Below are positions 34,741 to 44,300 of a DNA stretch of 64,000 nucleotides, in pieces. The notes below the pieces were generated by a model. It was not told the DNA's origin. It saw only the letters and a program-made list of their open reading frames with translations, and searched no databases. The DNA comes from VAZQ01 sp963827585 (GTDB lineage: Bacteria > Pseudomonadota > Alphaproteobacteria > Rhizobiales > Xanthobacteraceae). The stretch lies in contig CAWHCK010000014.1 of the NCBI GenBank assembly GCA_963827585.1, positions 62,001 through 126,000 of the forward strand. The letters are read 5' to 3'. The translations under genes were made by a program, and so were the position numbers. Each line of letters begins with the position of its first letter. Position 1 is the stretch's first letter.

Positions 34741-35387
34741 TTGACCAAGATCTTGTTCGCGTATTCGGCGCCGATGGTCAGCGAGGGATCTCGCTGGTCG
34801 GGGCCGAGCTTGCTCAGCTGTTGCGACAGCGCAGCGTTCATTTCCTGCGGCCGCGCGACCGAGATCTTGCATTGCGCGGGCGCCCCGACGAGCTTGACGG
34901 GATCCTTGTCGGCAAAACTGAAGTCCACGAAGAATTCCCGGTCGAAGACCTCGAGGGTGAGGTCCTTGGCCTTCACCGGGGCCTTGAGCGGCAGCGTGAA
35001 GTGCAGCGTCAGCACCGTATCCTTGGGATTGAAGTCGAGGTAATAGCCCGCCGCCGGCTCGTTGAACTCCAGCTTCTTCCCGTTGGCCTTGGCGTAGGTG
35101 AAGAAGTCGTATTCCTTGAGCGAGCTGACATTGACCTCGGCCAGCGGCGCCAGCTCCTCGCGGGTGAATTCGCCCTTCTTCTTCGAATCGACCCCCTGGG
35201 TCGCAAACACCGAGAACATGTCGTCGAAGGTCCAGGCGTGGCGCACGCCGGTCACCGAGCCGTCGGGTGCGTAGACGAGCTCGCTCTTCATGGTCACCCA
35301 GACGTGAGGATGCGCGGATGCCGCGCCGCCCGCGATCACGACTCCTGCGAATGCGGCCAGGACGGAGAAACAGATTCGGTGGATCAT
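34731..35387 (-). CDS. DUF1007 family periplasmic protein
   Basis: Secreted protein of 218 residues with signal peptide MIHRICFSVLAAFAGVVIAGGAASA and mature start HPHVWVTMKSELVYAPDG, the family signature whose two His residues could bind metal. VRHAWTFDDMFSVFA and FFVDFSFADKDPVKLV are other conserved stretches. DUF1007 genes regularly sit directly before NicO-type transporters and are thought to assist metal handling; here they overlap by ten bases. The ATG at 35387 was preferred over an upstream in-frame one at 35426 because it begins the signal peptide. Confidence 0.86.
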   Translation of the reverse strand: MIHRICFSVLAAFAGVVIAGGAASAHPHVWVTMKSELVYAPDGSVTGVRHAWTFDDMFSVFATQGVDSKKKGEFTREELAPLAEVNVSSLKEYDFFTYAKANGKKLEFNEPAAGYYLDFNPKDTVLTLHFTLPLKAPVKAKDLTLEVFDREFFVDFSFADKDPVKLVGAPAQCKISVARPQEMNAALSQQLSKLGPDQRDPSLTIGAEYANKILVKCP

Positions 35388-35496
35388 GGATTTGCTCGCC
35401 AAACTCGCCGCGTGTTTGCGCGGCACGATATCACGGACTGCGGCGGAATGGAGGCGCGAAATTGCGGGCCTGCAACATTACGAAGTAACGCGAAAT

Positions 35497-37119
35497 CTAT
35501 ACCCCCGCCGCACCGCCGTCGGCGCGCGGGTCATGGCCGCCTTCGAAGGTTCCATCCGGATGGAGCACCACCGCCCCGGCATGGCCCATGACGTCCGAAT
35601 AGGGCTGCGGCAGCACCTCGACATCATGGCCGGCCGCCAGCAGGCGCTCGACGAGGTTGCCGTCGAAGCGCGATTCCAGGCGCAGATTGGTGTGCGTCGA
35701 GCCCCAGGTGCGGCCGAGGAGCCAGCGCGGAGCGTCGATCGCGCGCTCGAGCGGCATCCGGTAGGTGACATAGCGGGTGAACAGCGCGGCCTGCGTTTGC
35801 GGCTGACCATCGCCGCCCATGGTGCCGTGGGCGAGGATGCGTCCATCGGCGAGCACGGCGAGCGCGGGGTTGAGCGTATGGAGCGGCAGCCGCCCGGGCT
35901 CGAGCGCGTTCAACGCCCCGGGCTCGAGCGAGAAGCTCGCGCCGCGATTCTGCATCAGCACGCCGGTCGCGGGCAGCACCACGCCCGAACCGAATTCCCA
36001 ATAGAGCGACTGAATGTAGGAGACGACCAGGCCGGAGGCGTCGGCGGCTCCCATCCAGACGGTGTCGCCTTCGCCATAGGGCGATGGCCAACGCGCGGCC
36101 TTGCGGCGATCGATCTTGAGGGCCTCGGCGTCGAGAAAGCCGGCGTCGAGGTAACGATCGACCGCATGCGGCGCGCGATCAGGATCGGTCACGACGCGGT
36201 CGCGCACGCGAAAGGCGCGCTTGGTGGCCTCGACGAGCCCGTGGATGTGATCGAAGCCTTCGCCCTCCGGGACGTGCAAGCGCTCGAACAGCGCAAGAAT
36301 CATCAACGACGCGAGGCCCTGGGTCGGCGGCGGCGTGTTGAAGGCGGTGCCGCTCTCGAGCACGACCGACAGCGGTTCGGCAAGCGTGGCAATGCAGCGC
36401 TCGAGGTCGGCTCGCGTGACCGGGCTGCCGACGCGGTCGAGATCGCGGGCGATCTCGCGTCCGACATCGCCGCGGTAGAAGTCGCCGAGCCCGGCATGAG
36501 CGAGATGGTCGAACGTGGCGGCGAGCGCGGCCTGTTTGAGCATCTTGCCCGCGTCGGGCGGCTTGCCGTCGGTCAGAAACGTCTGCGCGAAGGCAGGTAC
36601 GTCCTTCAACTCGGCGAGCTTTTCCGCCGTGAGCCGGGCCTGGCTGCGCGCGACGCCATAGCCCTCGCTCGCATGTCGGATCGCGGGCGCGAGCAGATCG
36701 CGCAGCGGCAGGCGTCCGCCATGGGCGTTTGCCGCTTCCAGCGCCAGCATCCAGCCCGCGACCGCTGCAGGCACGGTGAGCGCCGCGAGCGCACCGCGCG
36801 GCGGGATGGTCTCGAACTCGCGATAAAGCTCGCGCCGCGCGTTGGCACCGGCGCGGCCGGCCGCCATCAGCGCGCGAACACGTCCCGACGGCTCGCGCAC
36901 GAGCCAGAAGCCGTCACCCCCCACATGCGTCATGTGCGGGTAGACGGCGGCAATGGTTGCCGCCATCGCCACCATGGCCTCGAGCGCGTTGCCGCCCTCG
37001 ACCAGCGTCGCGCGTCCGGCCTCCACGGCCGCATGGTGCGGCGCGGCCACGACCCCTTGGCGATGTCCGGAAGTGTGGAGGTCCATCGTTAACGCTCGCG
37101 CCCAATCCAGCGCTGTCAT
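35497..37119 (-). CDS. Gamma-glutamyltransferase family protein
   Basis: N-terminal-nucleophile hydrolase of 540 residues, processed autocatalytically into two chains. The first part has GGNALEAMVAMAATIAAVYPHMTHVGGDGFWL and EPLSVVLESGTAFNTPPPTQG. The expected nucleophile Thr is in GEGDTVWMGAADASGLVVSYIQS. The small chain continues with GTMGGDGQPQTQAALFTRYVTY. No signal peptide is seen, which points to the cytoplasmic, dehydropeptidase or acylase-like branch rather than glutathione breakdown. The start at 37119 is uncertain; ATG 37086 is an alternative. Confidence 0.85.
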   Translation of the reverse strand: MTALDWARALTMDLHTSGHRQGVVAAPHHAAVEAGRATLVEGGNALEAMVAMAATIAAVYPHMTHVGGDGFWLVREPSGRVRALMAAGRAGANARRELYREFETIPPRGALAALTVPAAVAGWMLALEAANAHGGRLPLRDLLAPAIRHASEGYGVARSQARLTAEKLAELKDVPAFAQTFLTDGKPPDAGKMLKQAALAATFDHLAHAGLGDFYRGDVGREIARDLDRVGSPVTRADLERCIATLAEPLSVVLESGTAFNTPPPTQGLASLMILALFERLHVPEGEGFDHIHGLVEATKRAFRVRDRVVTDPDRAPHAVDRYLDAGFLDAEALKIDRRKAARWPSPYGEGDTVWMGAADASGLVVSYIQSLYWEFGSGVVLPATGVLMQNRGASFSLEPGALNALEPGRLPLHTLNPALAVLADGRILAHGTMGGDGQPQTQAALFTRYVTYRMPLERAIDAPRWLLGRTWGSTHTNLRLESRFDGNLVERLLAAGHDVEVLPQPYSDVMGHAGAVVLHPDGTFEGGHDPRADGGAAGV

Positions 37120-37235
37120 GCTCCGCGAAAGCGGAGCATCCAGTAATCACAAATATTCATGTGAGGCACGGTCGAACGTCATCGCACGTTCTCGGGATAC
37201 TGGATCACCCGCCTGCGCGGGCGATGACGGCGGAC
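37115..37235. repeat. Palindromic repeat upstream of the gamma-glutamyltransferase gene
   Basis: GTCATGCTCCGC-GAAA-GCGGAGCATCCAGTAATCAC begins the element (stem 37118-37126 with 37131-37139). It ends with TACTGGATCACCCGCC-TGC-GCGGGCGATGAC. Thus it has two terminal hairpins and inverted outer GTCAT/ATGAC and CCAGTA/TACTGG arms. Related elements occur at 57679, 58779 and 62171. Confidence 0.65.
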
Positions 37236-37254
37236 GTGAGAGACGACCGCAACT

Positions 37255-39381
37255 CTAACCGACTGCCTCGCTCAATCCGCGTCGCTTCAGCAGCCCGTCG
37301 GGCGTGGGCAACCGGCCGCGGAAAGCGGTGTAGAGCTCGGCCGGGTCGCGCGAGCCGCCGGCGGCGTAGACGTGATCGTGCAGGCCCTTCGCCGTTTCGG
37401 CATCGAAAATGTCGCCGGTGTCCTCGAACGCCTCGAATGCGTCTGCGTCGAGCACCTCGGACCACATGTAGCTGTAATAGGCCGAGGCGTAGCCGCCGCC
37501 TGCGAATACGTGCGCAAAGTGCGTGGGGCGGTGGCGCATGACGATCTCGGCGGGCATGTCGATGCGCGCGAGCGCGGCCTGCTCGAAGGCGCCGATGTCG
37601 AAGCCTCTGACCTCACCGGCCGACGGCAGCAGATGGATGTCGAGATCGACCAGCGCCGATGCGACGTATTCGACGGTCGCGCAGCCCTGGTTGAAGGTGC
37701 GCGCGGCGATGAGCCGATCCAGCAGATCCTTCGGGATCGGCTCGCCGGTGCGGCAATGGACGGCGAAGCGGCTCAAAATCTCCGGGCGCTCCAACCAATG
37801 CTCATAGAGTTGTGAGGGCAGCTCCACCCAGTCGGTGAGCACGCTCGTGCCCGAGATCATCGGATAGGTGACATCGGAGAGGAGCGCATGCAGGGCGTGG
37901 CCGAACTCGTGGAACAGCGTCCTGGCATCTTCGAACGACAGCAATGTCGGCTCGCCCGTGCCTGCCTTGGAGAAGTTCATGACGTTGACGACCAGCGGGC
38001 GGATATCGCCCTTGAGCTTCTCCTGGTCGCGCACCGTGGTCATCCATGCGCCCGAGTGCTTCGACGTGCGGGCGAAATAGTCGCCGAAGAAAAGGCCGCG
38101 ATGACGTCCGGCGGCATCGCGCACCTCCCACACCCGCACATCCGCATGCCAGACCGGGACGCCCTCGCGCCGTTCGAAGGTCAGGCCAAACAGGCGGTTC
38201 GCCGTGTGGAAAGCGGCCTCGATCATCTTTTCAAGCTGGAAATAAGGTTTGATCGTCGCCTCGTCGATGTCGCAGCGCGCCTTGCGCAGCTTCTCGGCGT
38301 AGTAACGCCAGTCCCAGGGCGCGAGCGCGAAATTTCCGCCCTCCGCCTGCACCAGGCTCTGCAGCGCGGCACGATCTTCCACGGCGCGGCGGCGCGCCGG
38401 CGGCCAGACGCGATCGAGCAGGGAACGCACCGCCTCCGGCGTCTTCGCCATGGCATCGTCGAGCCGATAATGGGCAAAGGTCGGATAGCCGAGCAGCCGC
38501 GCGCGCTCGGCGCGCAGCGCGACCATCTCGGCGATGATCGCCTTGTTGTCGGTTGCGCCGCCGCCGTCGCCGCGCGCGATCCAGGCGCGGAAGATCTTCT
38601 CGCGCAGGTCGCGCCGGGCGGAGAATTGCAGGAACGGCTCGACGCTCGAGCGCGAGGTGGTGACGAGGTGTTTGCCGTCGAGGCCGCGCTCCTCGGCCGC
38701 CGCCCGCGCCGGCGCACGCACGAAGTCGGGCAGACCGGCAAGGTCCTCTTCGCCGTCGAGCACGAGCGCATAGCTCTGCTCATCCGCCAGGACGTTCTGG
38801 CTGAACGCGGTGCCGAGCGTGGCGAGGCGCTCGTTGATCTCGGCGAGCCGCGCTTTCGCGGCCGGCGCGAGCGCCGCGCCCGCACGCCTGAGCTTCACGT
38901 GATAGCGATCGAGCACGCGCCCCTGTTCCGCGGTCAGGTCGAGTTGATGCCGTCGGCGGTGGAGCGCGTCGATGCGGCGGAACAGGGCCTCGTCCATGAG
39001 GATCCGGTTCCAGTGCCTGGCCTCCAGCGGAGCCAACTTGCGTTCGACCTCCTGGATCGCATCGTTCGTGTGCGCGCCGGCAAGGAGGTAAAAAACGCTG
39101 GCTGTGCGCGTGAGCGCCTCGCCGCCCAATTCAAGCGCCTCGATGGTATTGGCGAAGGTCGGCTCGGCCGCATTGGCGGCGATGGCAGCGACCTCCGCCT
39201 CGTGCTCGGCGAATGCGCGCGCGAACGCGGGCTGGAAATGCTCCGGCTCGATCCGGTCGAACGGCGGCACGTCGAACGCGCCGGACCGGGTCTCCACCAA
39301 TGGATTGTCGCTGACGGCTTGTGGGGCAAGGGCTTGGTTCTGCTGTTTCATGCTGGCCATATGGGGTTCGAGCTCTTGCAT
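37255..39381 (-). CDS. M3 family oligopeptidase (peptidyl-dipeptidase Dcp / oligopeptidase A type)
   Basis: Cytosolic zinc metallopeptidase of up to 708 residues. Zinc motif HEFGHALH lies in FEDARTLFHEFGHALHALLSD, with the third ligand Glu about 25 residues on (DWVELPSQLYEHW). The substrate-binding C-terminal MRHRPTHFAHVFAGGGYASAYYSYMWSEVLDADAF is diagnostic for the Dcp/OpdA branch. The start could be any of the ATGs at 39381, 39360 or 39351; none has a clear Shine-Dalgarno. It degrades short peptides released by other proteases. Intact and full-length. Confidence 0.9.
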   Translation of the reverse strand: MQELEPHMASMKQQNQALAPQAVSDNPLVETRSGAFDVPPFDRIEPEHFQPAFARAFAEHEAEVAAIAANAAEPTFANTIEALELGGEALTRTASVFYLLAGAHTNDAIQEVERKLAPLEARHWNRILMDEALFRRIDALHRRRHQLDLTAEQGRVLDRYHVKLRRAGAALAPAAKARLAEINERLATLGTAFSQNVLADEQSYALVLDGEEDLAGLPDFVRAPARAAAEERGLDGKHLVTTSRSSVEPFLQFSARRDLREKIFRAWIARGDGGGATDNKAIIAEMVALRAERARLLGYPTFAHYRLDDAMAKTPEAVRSLLDRVWPPARRRAVEDRAALQSLVQAEGGNFALAPWDWRYYAEKLRKARCDIDEATIKPYFQLEKMIEAAFHTANRLFGLTFERREGVPVWHADVRVWEVRDAAGRHRGLFFGDYFARTSKHSGAWMTTVRDQEKLKGDIRPLVVNVMNFSKAGTGEPTLLSFEDARTLFHEFGHALHALLSDVTYPMISGTSVLTDWVELPSQLYEHWLERPEILSRFAVHCRTGEPIPKDLLDRLIAARTFNQGCATVEYVASALVDLDIHLLPSAGEVRGFDIGAFEQAALARIDMPAEIVMRHRPTHFAHVFAGGGYASAYYSYMWSEVLDADAFEAFEDTGDIFDAETAKGLHDHVYAAGGSRDPAELYTAFRGRLPTPDGLLKRRGLSEAVG

Positions 39382-39462
39382 TGCACCCTACCGCCGCGCG
39401 GGCAAGGGGCTGCGCCTTCGCCGTTGCCACCCGTTGGGAACGATCGTCAGGTTGCGGACGAA

Positions 39463-40614
39463 TTAACCCGGCATGAACCTGTTGCGCGTTTGGAGTTGCG
39501 CGAACGTGCTTTCCGGCACGCCGAAATTGGTCGCCAGCAAGAGGTGCGGATTGGCGCCGATCCAGTTGGCGAGCGAGATCGATTCGTAGGTGCCGTTGTT
39601 GAGCACGATCAGCAGCTCGAGATCCTCGGTGCCCGCGTTCTCGATGTAGTGCCCATAACCCTGCGGGGCGTAGCCGACGTCGCCGGCGTTGAATTCCTCG
39701 GTGCGGACGCGGCCGTGCGATCCGAACACGCTCATGCGGGCGCGGCCGGCGATGTAGTACTGCCACTCGTCGGCGTTGGGATGCCAATGGAGCTCCCGCA
39801 ACGCGCCCGGCTTGATGCGCATGAGCGCGCCGGTCATGGTCGCGGAGATCGGGAATTCGCGCTGCGACACCAGGCGATTGGTGCCGCCGGAGTAGGTGTC
39901 CGGACGCTGCGCCAGCAGGCGGTAACGGTGAGTGAGCGCCCCGCCGTTGAGCGTGCCGGGCGCGGGATCGGCCGCAAGCGGCGGCGGCACCGGTCCCTTG
40001 GCGATGTAGACCTCGCGCTTCGGGAAGTTCGCGAAGGTCTGCGCCGGTACGCCGAAATTTTTCGCCAGCACCTCGGGCGGCGTGTGCCCGATCCAGTCGC
40101 TGATGCTGAAAGTGCCGAACTCGGAGAAATAGCCGTTGTCGAATACGAGGACGAACAGGCAATCCTCGGAACCGATGCCCTGGATCGAATGACCGAACCC
40201 GCGCGGGAAATACCAGACATCGCCCGCGGCGAAGTCGGCGACCTGCGAATGGCCTTCCGGGTCGATGGTGGTGACGCGGCAGCGGCCCTTGATCACGTAG
40301 GCCCACTCCGCCGCATTGGCGTGCCAGTGAAGCTCACGCAATCCGCCCGGCGCGAGCGACATCAGCACGCCCGCGAGCTTTTCCGAGACCGGAAATTCCG
40401 CGACCGTTGCCTCCTTGGCCCAGCCGCCGTCCCACGACTTGGGGGCCACGGCGCCGAGCTGGAAACGGAAGGACGGCAGCTCCGCACCGGCAAGCACCGG
40501 CGGCGTCGGCCCGAAAGGCGGTTGTCCCTGTGCCAAAGCGTCCATGCCTGCCGCTGCGATCGCGCCACCGGCAGCGGCGGCGCCGAGCATATCTCGCCGA
40601 GAGAATTCGGGCAT
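39463..40614 (-). CDS. oxdC: Bicupin oxalate decarboxylase, Tat-exported
   Basis: Two-cupin enzyme of 383 residues that splits oxalate to formate and CO2 using manganese. Tat signal SRRDMLGAAAAGGAIAAAG gives export to the periplasm. The first cupin carries ELHWHANAAEWAYVIKG and ... GHSIQG, the second ELHWHPNADEWQYYIAG and ... GHYIENAG: both full metal sites. The flexible lid that in decarboxylases reads SENST is SEFGT here, keeping the catalytic Glu. GAGGAG precedes the ATG. Divergent from the GlcG-like gene. Confidence 0.88.
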   Translation of the reverse strand: MPEFSRRDMLGAAAAGGAIAAAGMDALAQGQPPFGPTPPVLAGAELPSFRFQLGAVAPKSWDGGWAKEATVAEFPVSEKLAGVLMSLAPGGLRELHWHANAAEWAYVIKGRCRVTTIDPEGHSQVADFAAGDVWYFPRGFGHSIQGIGSEDCLFVLVFDNGYFSEFGTFSISDWIGHTPPEVLAKNFGVPAQTFANFPKREVYIAKGPVPPPLAADPAPGTLNGGALTHRYRLLAQRPDTYSGGTNRLVSQREFPISATMTGALMRIKPGALRELHWHPNADEWQYYIAGRARMSVFGSHGRVRTEEFNAGDVGYAPQGYGHYIENAGTEDLELLIVLNNGTYESISLANWIGANPHLLLATNFGVPESTFAQLQTRNRFMPG

Positions 40615-40747
40615 GAGTATCTCCTCAAGTCAAGCGCACCATCGCAGCGCCGACAGACGCAACCGTGGATCATCCGCTTCGCAATGGCAAGGAATGGGGT
40701 AGAAGGCGACGGCACGCTCGCTCGTCCAACCGAAGCGGAGATTCCAA

Positions 40748-41225
40748 ATGAGCGCCATCACCCTCGATCAAGCCGACCGTCTCATCGACGCCATTCTCGC
40801 GCGCGGCGCCGAGCTCGACTGCCGGCCGCTGTCCGTGATCGTGGTCGAGCCCGGCTGCAAGGTGAAGGCGTTCAAGAAAGAGGACGGCAGCTCGATGATC
40901 CGGTTCGAGATGGCCTACGGCAAGGCCTATGCCGCGCTCGCCATGGGGCGTTCCTCCAAGCTCGTGAAGGTGCGCGCCGAGGAGAAGCCGATCTTCATGC
41001 GCTATCTGCTCAGCGCGACCGGCGACCAGAATCTTTCCCGAGGGAGGCGGCTTGCAAATTCGCAATGCCGCGGGCGAGGTCATCGGCGCGGTCGGCGTGA
41101 CCGGCGACACCGAGGATCGCGACGAGGAGCTCGCCGCCCATGGCATTCGCGCGATCGGATTCAAGACCGACGAGGACTGCGCGGCGATCGGTCGCCGCGG
41201 CGGCATCCGGCTGACCAACACGTGA
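40748..41225 (+). pseudogene. GlcG/HbpS-like heme-binding family protein, frameshifted
   Basis: Small protein of the DUF336 (GlcG/HbpS) family. N-terminal ITLDQADRLIDAILARGAEL, the core CRPLSVIVVEPGCKVKAFKKEDGS and GKAYAALAMGRSS are in the first frame. After about 41033, where one base appears extra, the next frame gives FPEGGGLQIRNAAGEVIGAVGVTGDTEDRDEELAAHGI and the stop at 41225. The family's conserved GGGxxI...GEVIGAIGVSG motif is thus restored. About 158 residues when repaired. The function is not settled; homologues bind heme or other cofactors. Confidence 0.83.
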
Positions 41226-41251
41226 CGCCGCCGCTGGCGCGGATCGCTAGT

Positions 41252-41300
41252 GCGCATGTTCTGATCGGAAAACCGGTGCCCACTTTTCCGGAACATGCGC
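41252..41300. repeat. Palindromic repeat of the CGGAAAACCGGT family
   Basis: Arms GCGCATGTTC (41252-41261) and GAACATGCGC (41291-41300) enclose CGGAAAACCGGTGCCCAC, the same core as in the palindrome at 5199-5271. It separates the GlcG-like gene from the convergent Lhr gene; the Lhr stop codon falls at its right arm. Confidence 0.75.
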
Positions 41301-44300
41301 TACCACCGTCGTCCCGGCCGATGCTCAGCCGCGACCTCGGCGCCGTTGCCGCTGTGCGGATCCGTATCGTCGGAGATTGACGGCAGCGATGCCGCACATC
41401 GCAGCAACGCCTTGTGGGCCTCCCACTCGCTCGCGGCATCCAGCGCTTCGAGAAACTGCACGTCGCCGGCGGCGAGCACCGCGATCGGGACGCCGTCGCG
41501 GTAGAGCAGGCGGTTTCCGGTCAGCGCCGCGAGCTTCGGTCCGGGAGTCAATGTTCCCACGAGATTGAGCGGGTCGGCACCGGAGAGCGAGACCAGCGCG
41601 CCCGAGGCCGGTTGGCGGCGAATCTCGCGCAGCATGCCGACTGCGTCGGGCAGCGCAAATTGCTCCCCGGAAAAGCCGGCGACGAACCGGCCGCCGCGGA
41701 TTTCGCCGCGACTTTCGAGCCTGCGATAAACCCGCAGCAGGTCGCGCCACGGCGGCAGCCACGCCGCTTCGCGCTCGAGCAGCCGCCAGAACACGACGCC
41801 ATAGCGAAGCAGCAGCGTGCGGGCCACGTGCTCGATGGCCTCTTGTACGAACACCTTGTCGGCCTGCGGCGCGGAGGTCGCGGGCAGCGGACGGCGCACC
41901 AGCGCCCACCGGCCGGCAGCTTCCATGCCGAACTTTGCGGTGCGCCGGCGGCGACGTCCGCCCGCCATGGGCCTGCGCTCACCCGACGGTACCAGCAGCG
42001 CGCGCAATCCGCCGAAGCTGTCCGAAGTTACGAGGCCGAGCGCGACCAATTCGGCCAGCGCCTCCTCGACCTGGGTCCGCAACAGGCCGGTGCCTTCCAC
42101 CAGCTCGTCGAAAAACGACGCTCCGTGCTGGCGAATGTAATCGGCGACGGTTTGTGCGCGCGCGCCGGGATGAACCGCGTCCGCGTCGGCCGACAGCGAC
42201 GACCAAAGCGCGGCGCGACGACGCGCCACCAGCGTAATCGGGGTCGTGCGCACCGGCGCGGCCCTGCCCTCGCCGCCATTCGCTCGTCCGTTGCCCGCGC
42301 GTCCGGCGCGGGGTCGCAGCCGCGTCCATGCCACCTGACCCGCCAGGCAGCGATCGTCGAGCCAGGCCGGCTCATAGCCGGCAAGACGGGCGGGCAGGAT
42401 CTCGCTCTCCCACGCGCCGGCCGGCGCCTCGAAGCCTTCGAGCTGGCCGACGACGGTATCGACGGCGTCGGGGCCTTGCATTCGTGCGTCCGGTGCGACG
42501 CGCTGCCACGCGAGCAGGAAACGCAAGAAGTCGCGCGCCGCGACCGGCTCGATCTCCGCCCGCAACCGCTTGACGGTATAGCCGTGAACGCGAGCGAGCA
42601 GACGGCGCTCGCACCACTCCTCGGCGCCGGCCGGCGTGAAGCGCCCGCGCATGGCGAAGCCTTCCGCCTCGAGCGCGGCCAGCGCGCCTGCGATCGCGTT
42701 CGCCTCGAAGTCCGAGCGGAGCGGCCAACGCCTCCGGAGTGACGGGACCTAGGCCCTCGAGGCGGCCGCGCAGGATCTCGACCAGCGCCTCGTCGCGTTG
42801 CCAATTCCGTCCGGCGTATGATTCGGGGACAGCAATCGCGGGCTCGAGCTTGGCCATGGGCCACAGCGCCTGGAACTGCGGCAAGCGCTCCGCTGTAATC
42901 CAAAGCGGCGGCGCTGCCGGTGCGTCAAGCCGCGCCACGCGCTGTTGGCGCGCAAGCTCCGACAACCAGTCGCCCCACCCCGGCCCGGCATGCACTTCCT
43001 CCGCGGTGAGAAAACCGAGCCAGACCAGCGCGTCGTGCAGTTCGTCGGCGTTGGCGGCGTCCGGCCAAGCCTCGGATCGGACGCGCGCGATGGCTTCGGG
43101 ATCAAGCCGGCCGAGGTCGGACGCGGCCTCGGGCGAGAGCCAGCGCCGGCTCATGACCGCCTGGGTTCGGCGCTCTTCCAGCGGTGCGTCATCGAGATAG
43201 GAATAGGGGCGGGCCGCCAGCACCTCGAGCGCCAGCGGCGACGGCTCGGTCAGATCGCGGGCCACGACTTCAATGTCGCCGGCCTCGATCCGCCCGAGCA
43301 GCCGTTCCAGGCCGGCGAGGTCCATGCCCTCGTTCAGGCAGTCGGCGATGGTCTGGCGTACCAGCGGATGGTCGGGGATCTCGCGCTCGCCAGGCAGGTT
43401 CTCGGCACAGGCGAGCTGGTCGGGAAAGACCGCCCCGATCAGGTCCTCGGCCCCCATGCGCGCGAGTTGCGGCGCCACCTTGCGGCCGCCGCGGAAGCGC
43501 GGGAGCGCGAGCGCCACGCCGATCACCCAGCGCCAGCGCGTGATGAACATCGGCGCGTCGAGCAGCGCCTGGATCAGCAACGGCCGGATGCTGGCGGAAT
43601 GCAGATAGCGCGCGACTTCGAGGAGCTCGAAGCTGTGGGCGGTGGTGAGCGAGAGAACGATATTGTCCTCGGTCGCCGCCGCCTGCAGCTCGAAATTGAA
43701 CTTGCGGCAAAAGCGCTTGCGCAACGCCAGCCCCCAGGCGCGGTTGATGCGGCTGCCGTAGGGCGAGTGGATGACGAGCTGCATGCCGCCGACCTCGTCG
43801 AAGAAGCGTTCGAGCACGATCGTGTCCTGCGTGGGCAGGCAGCTCAGCGCCGCGTGGGCGGCCGCGAGATACTCGACCAGTTGCTCCGCAACGGGTTGGG
43901 TGAGACCAACCGACTCCACGAGCCACCGCACCGCCCCTTGCCCGGCCGGATCGCTGCGCAAGCGCGTTGCAATTTCCGCCCGCAGGCGCGACACCGCGAC
44001 CGACAGTTCGTCGCTGCGACCCGGCGCTTCGCCGAGCCAGAACGGAATCGTCGGCGCCATGCCATGGGCATCCTCGACGCGCACCGTGCCGCGTTCCACG
44101 CGGATGATGCGATAGCTCTTGTTGCCGAGCTGGAAGATGTCGCCGCCCATGCTCTCGACCGCGAAATCCTCGTTCACGGTGCCGATGATGTGGTTCTCGG
44201 GCTCCAGCAGCACCTGATAGTCGGCGTTGTCCGGGATCGTTCCGCCCGAGGTCAGGGCGGTGAGCCGCGCGCCGCGCCGACCGCGCAGCAGGCGGTTCAC

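Noticed and set aside
37888..41100. Long plus-strand open frame across the peptidase and oxalate decarboxylase region
   Set aside because: Antisense shadow of two genes with clear zinc and cupin motifs; no similarity or ribosome site of its own.
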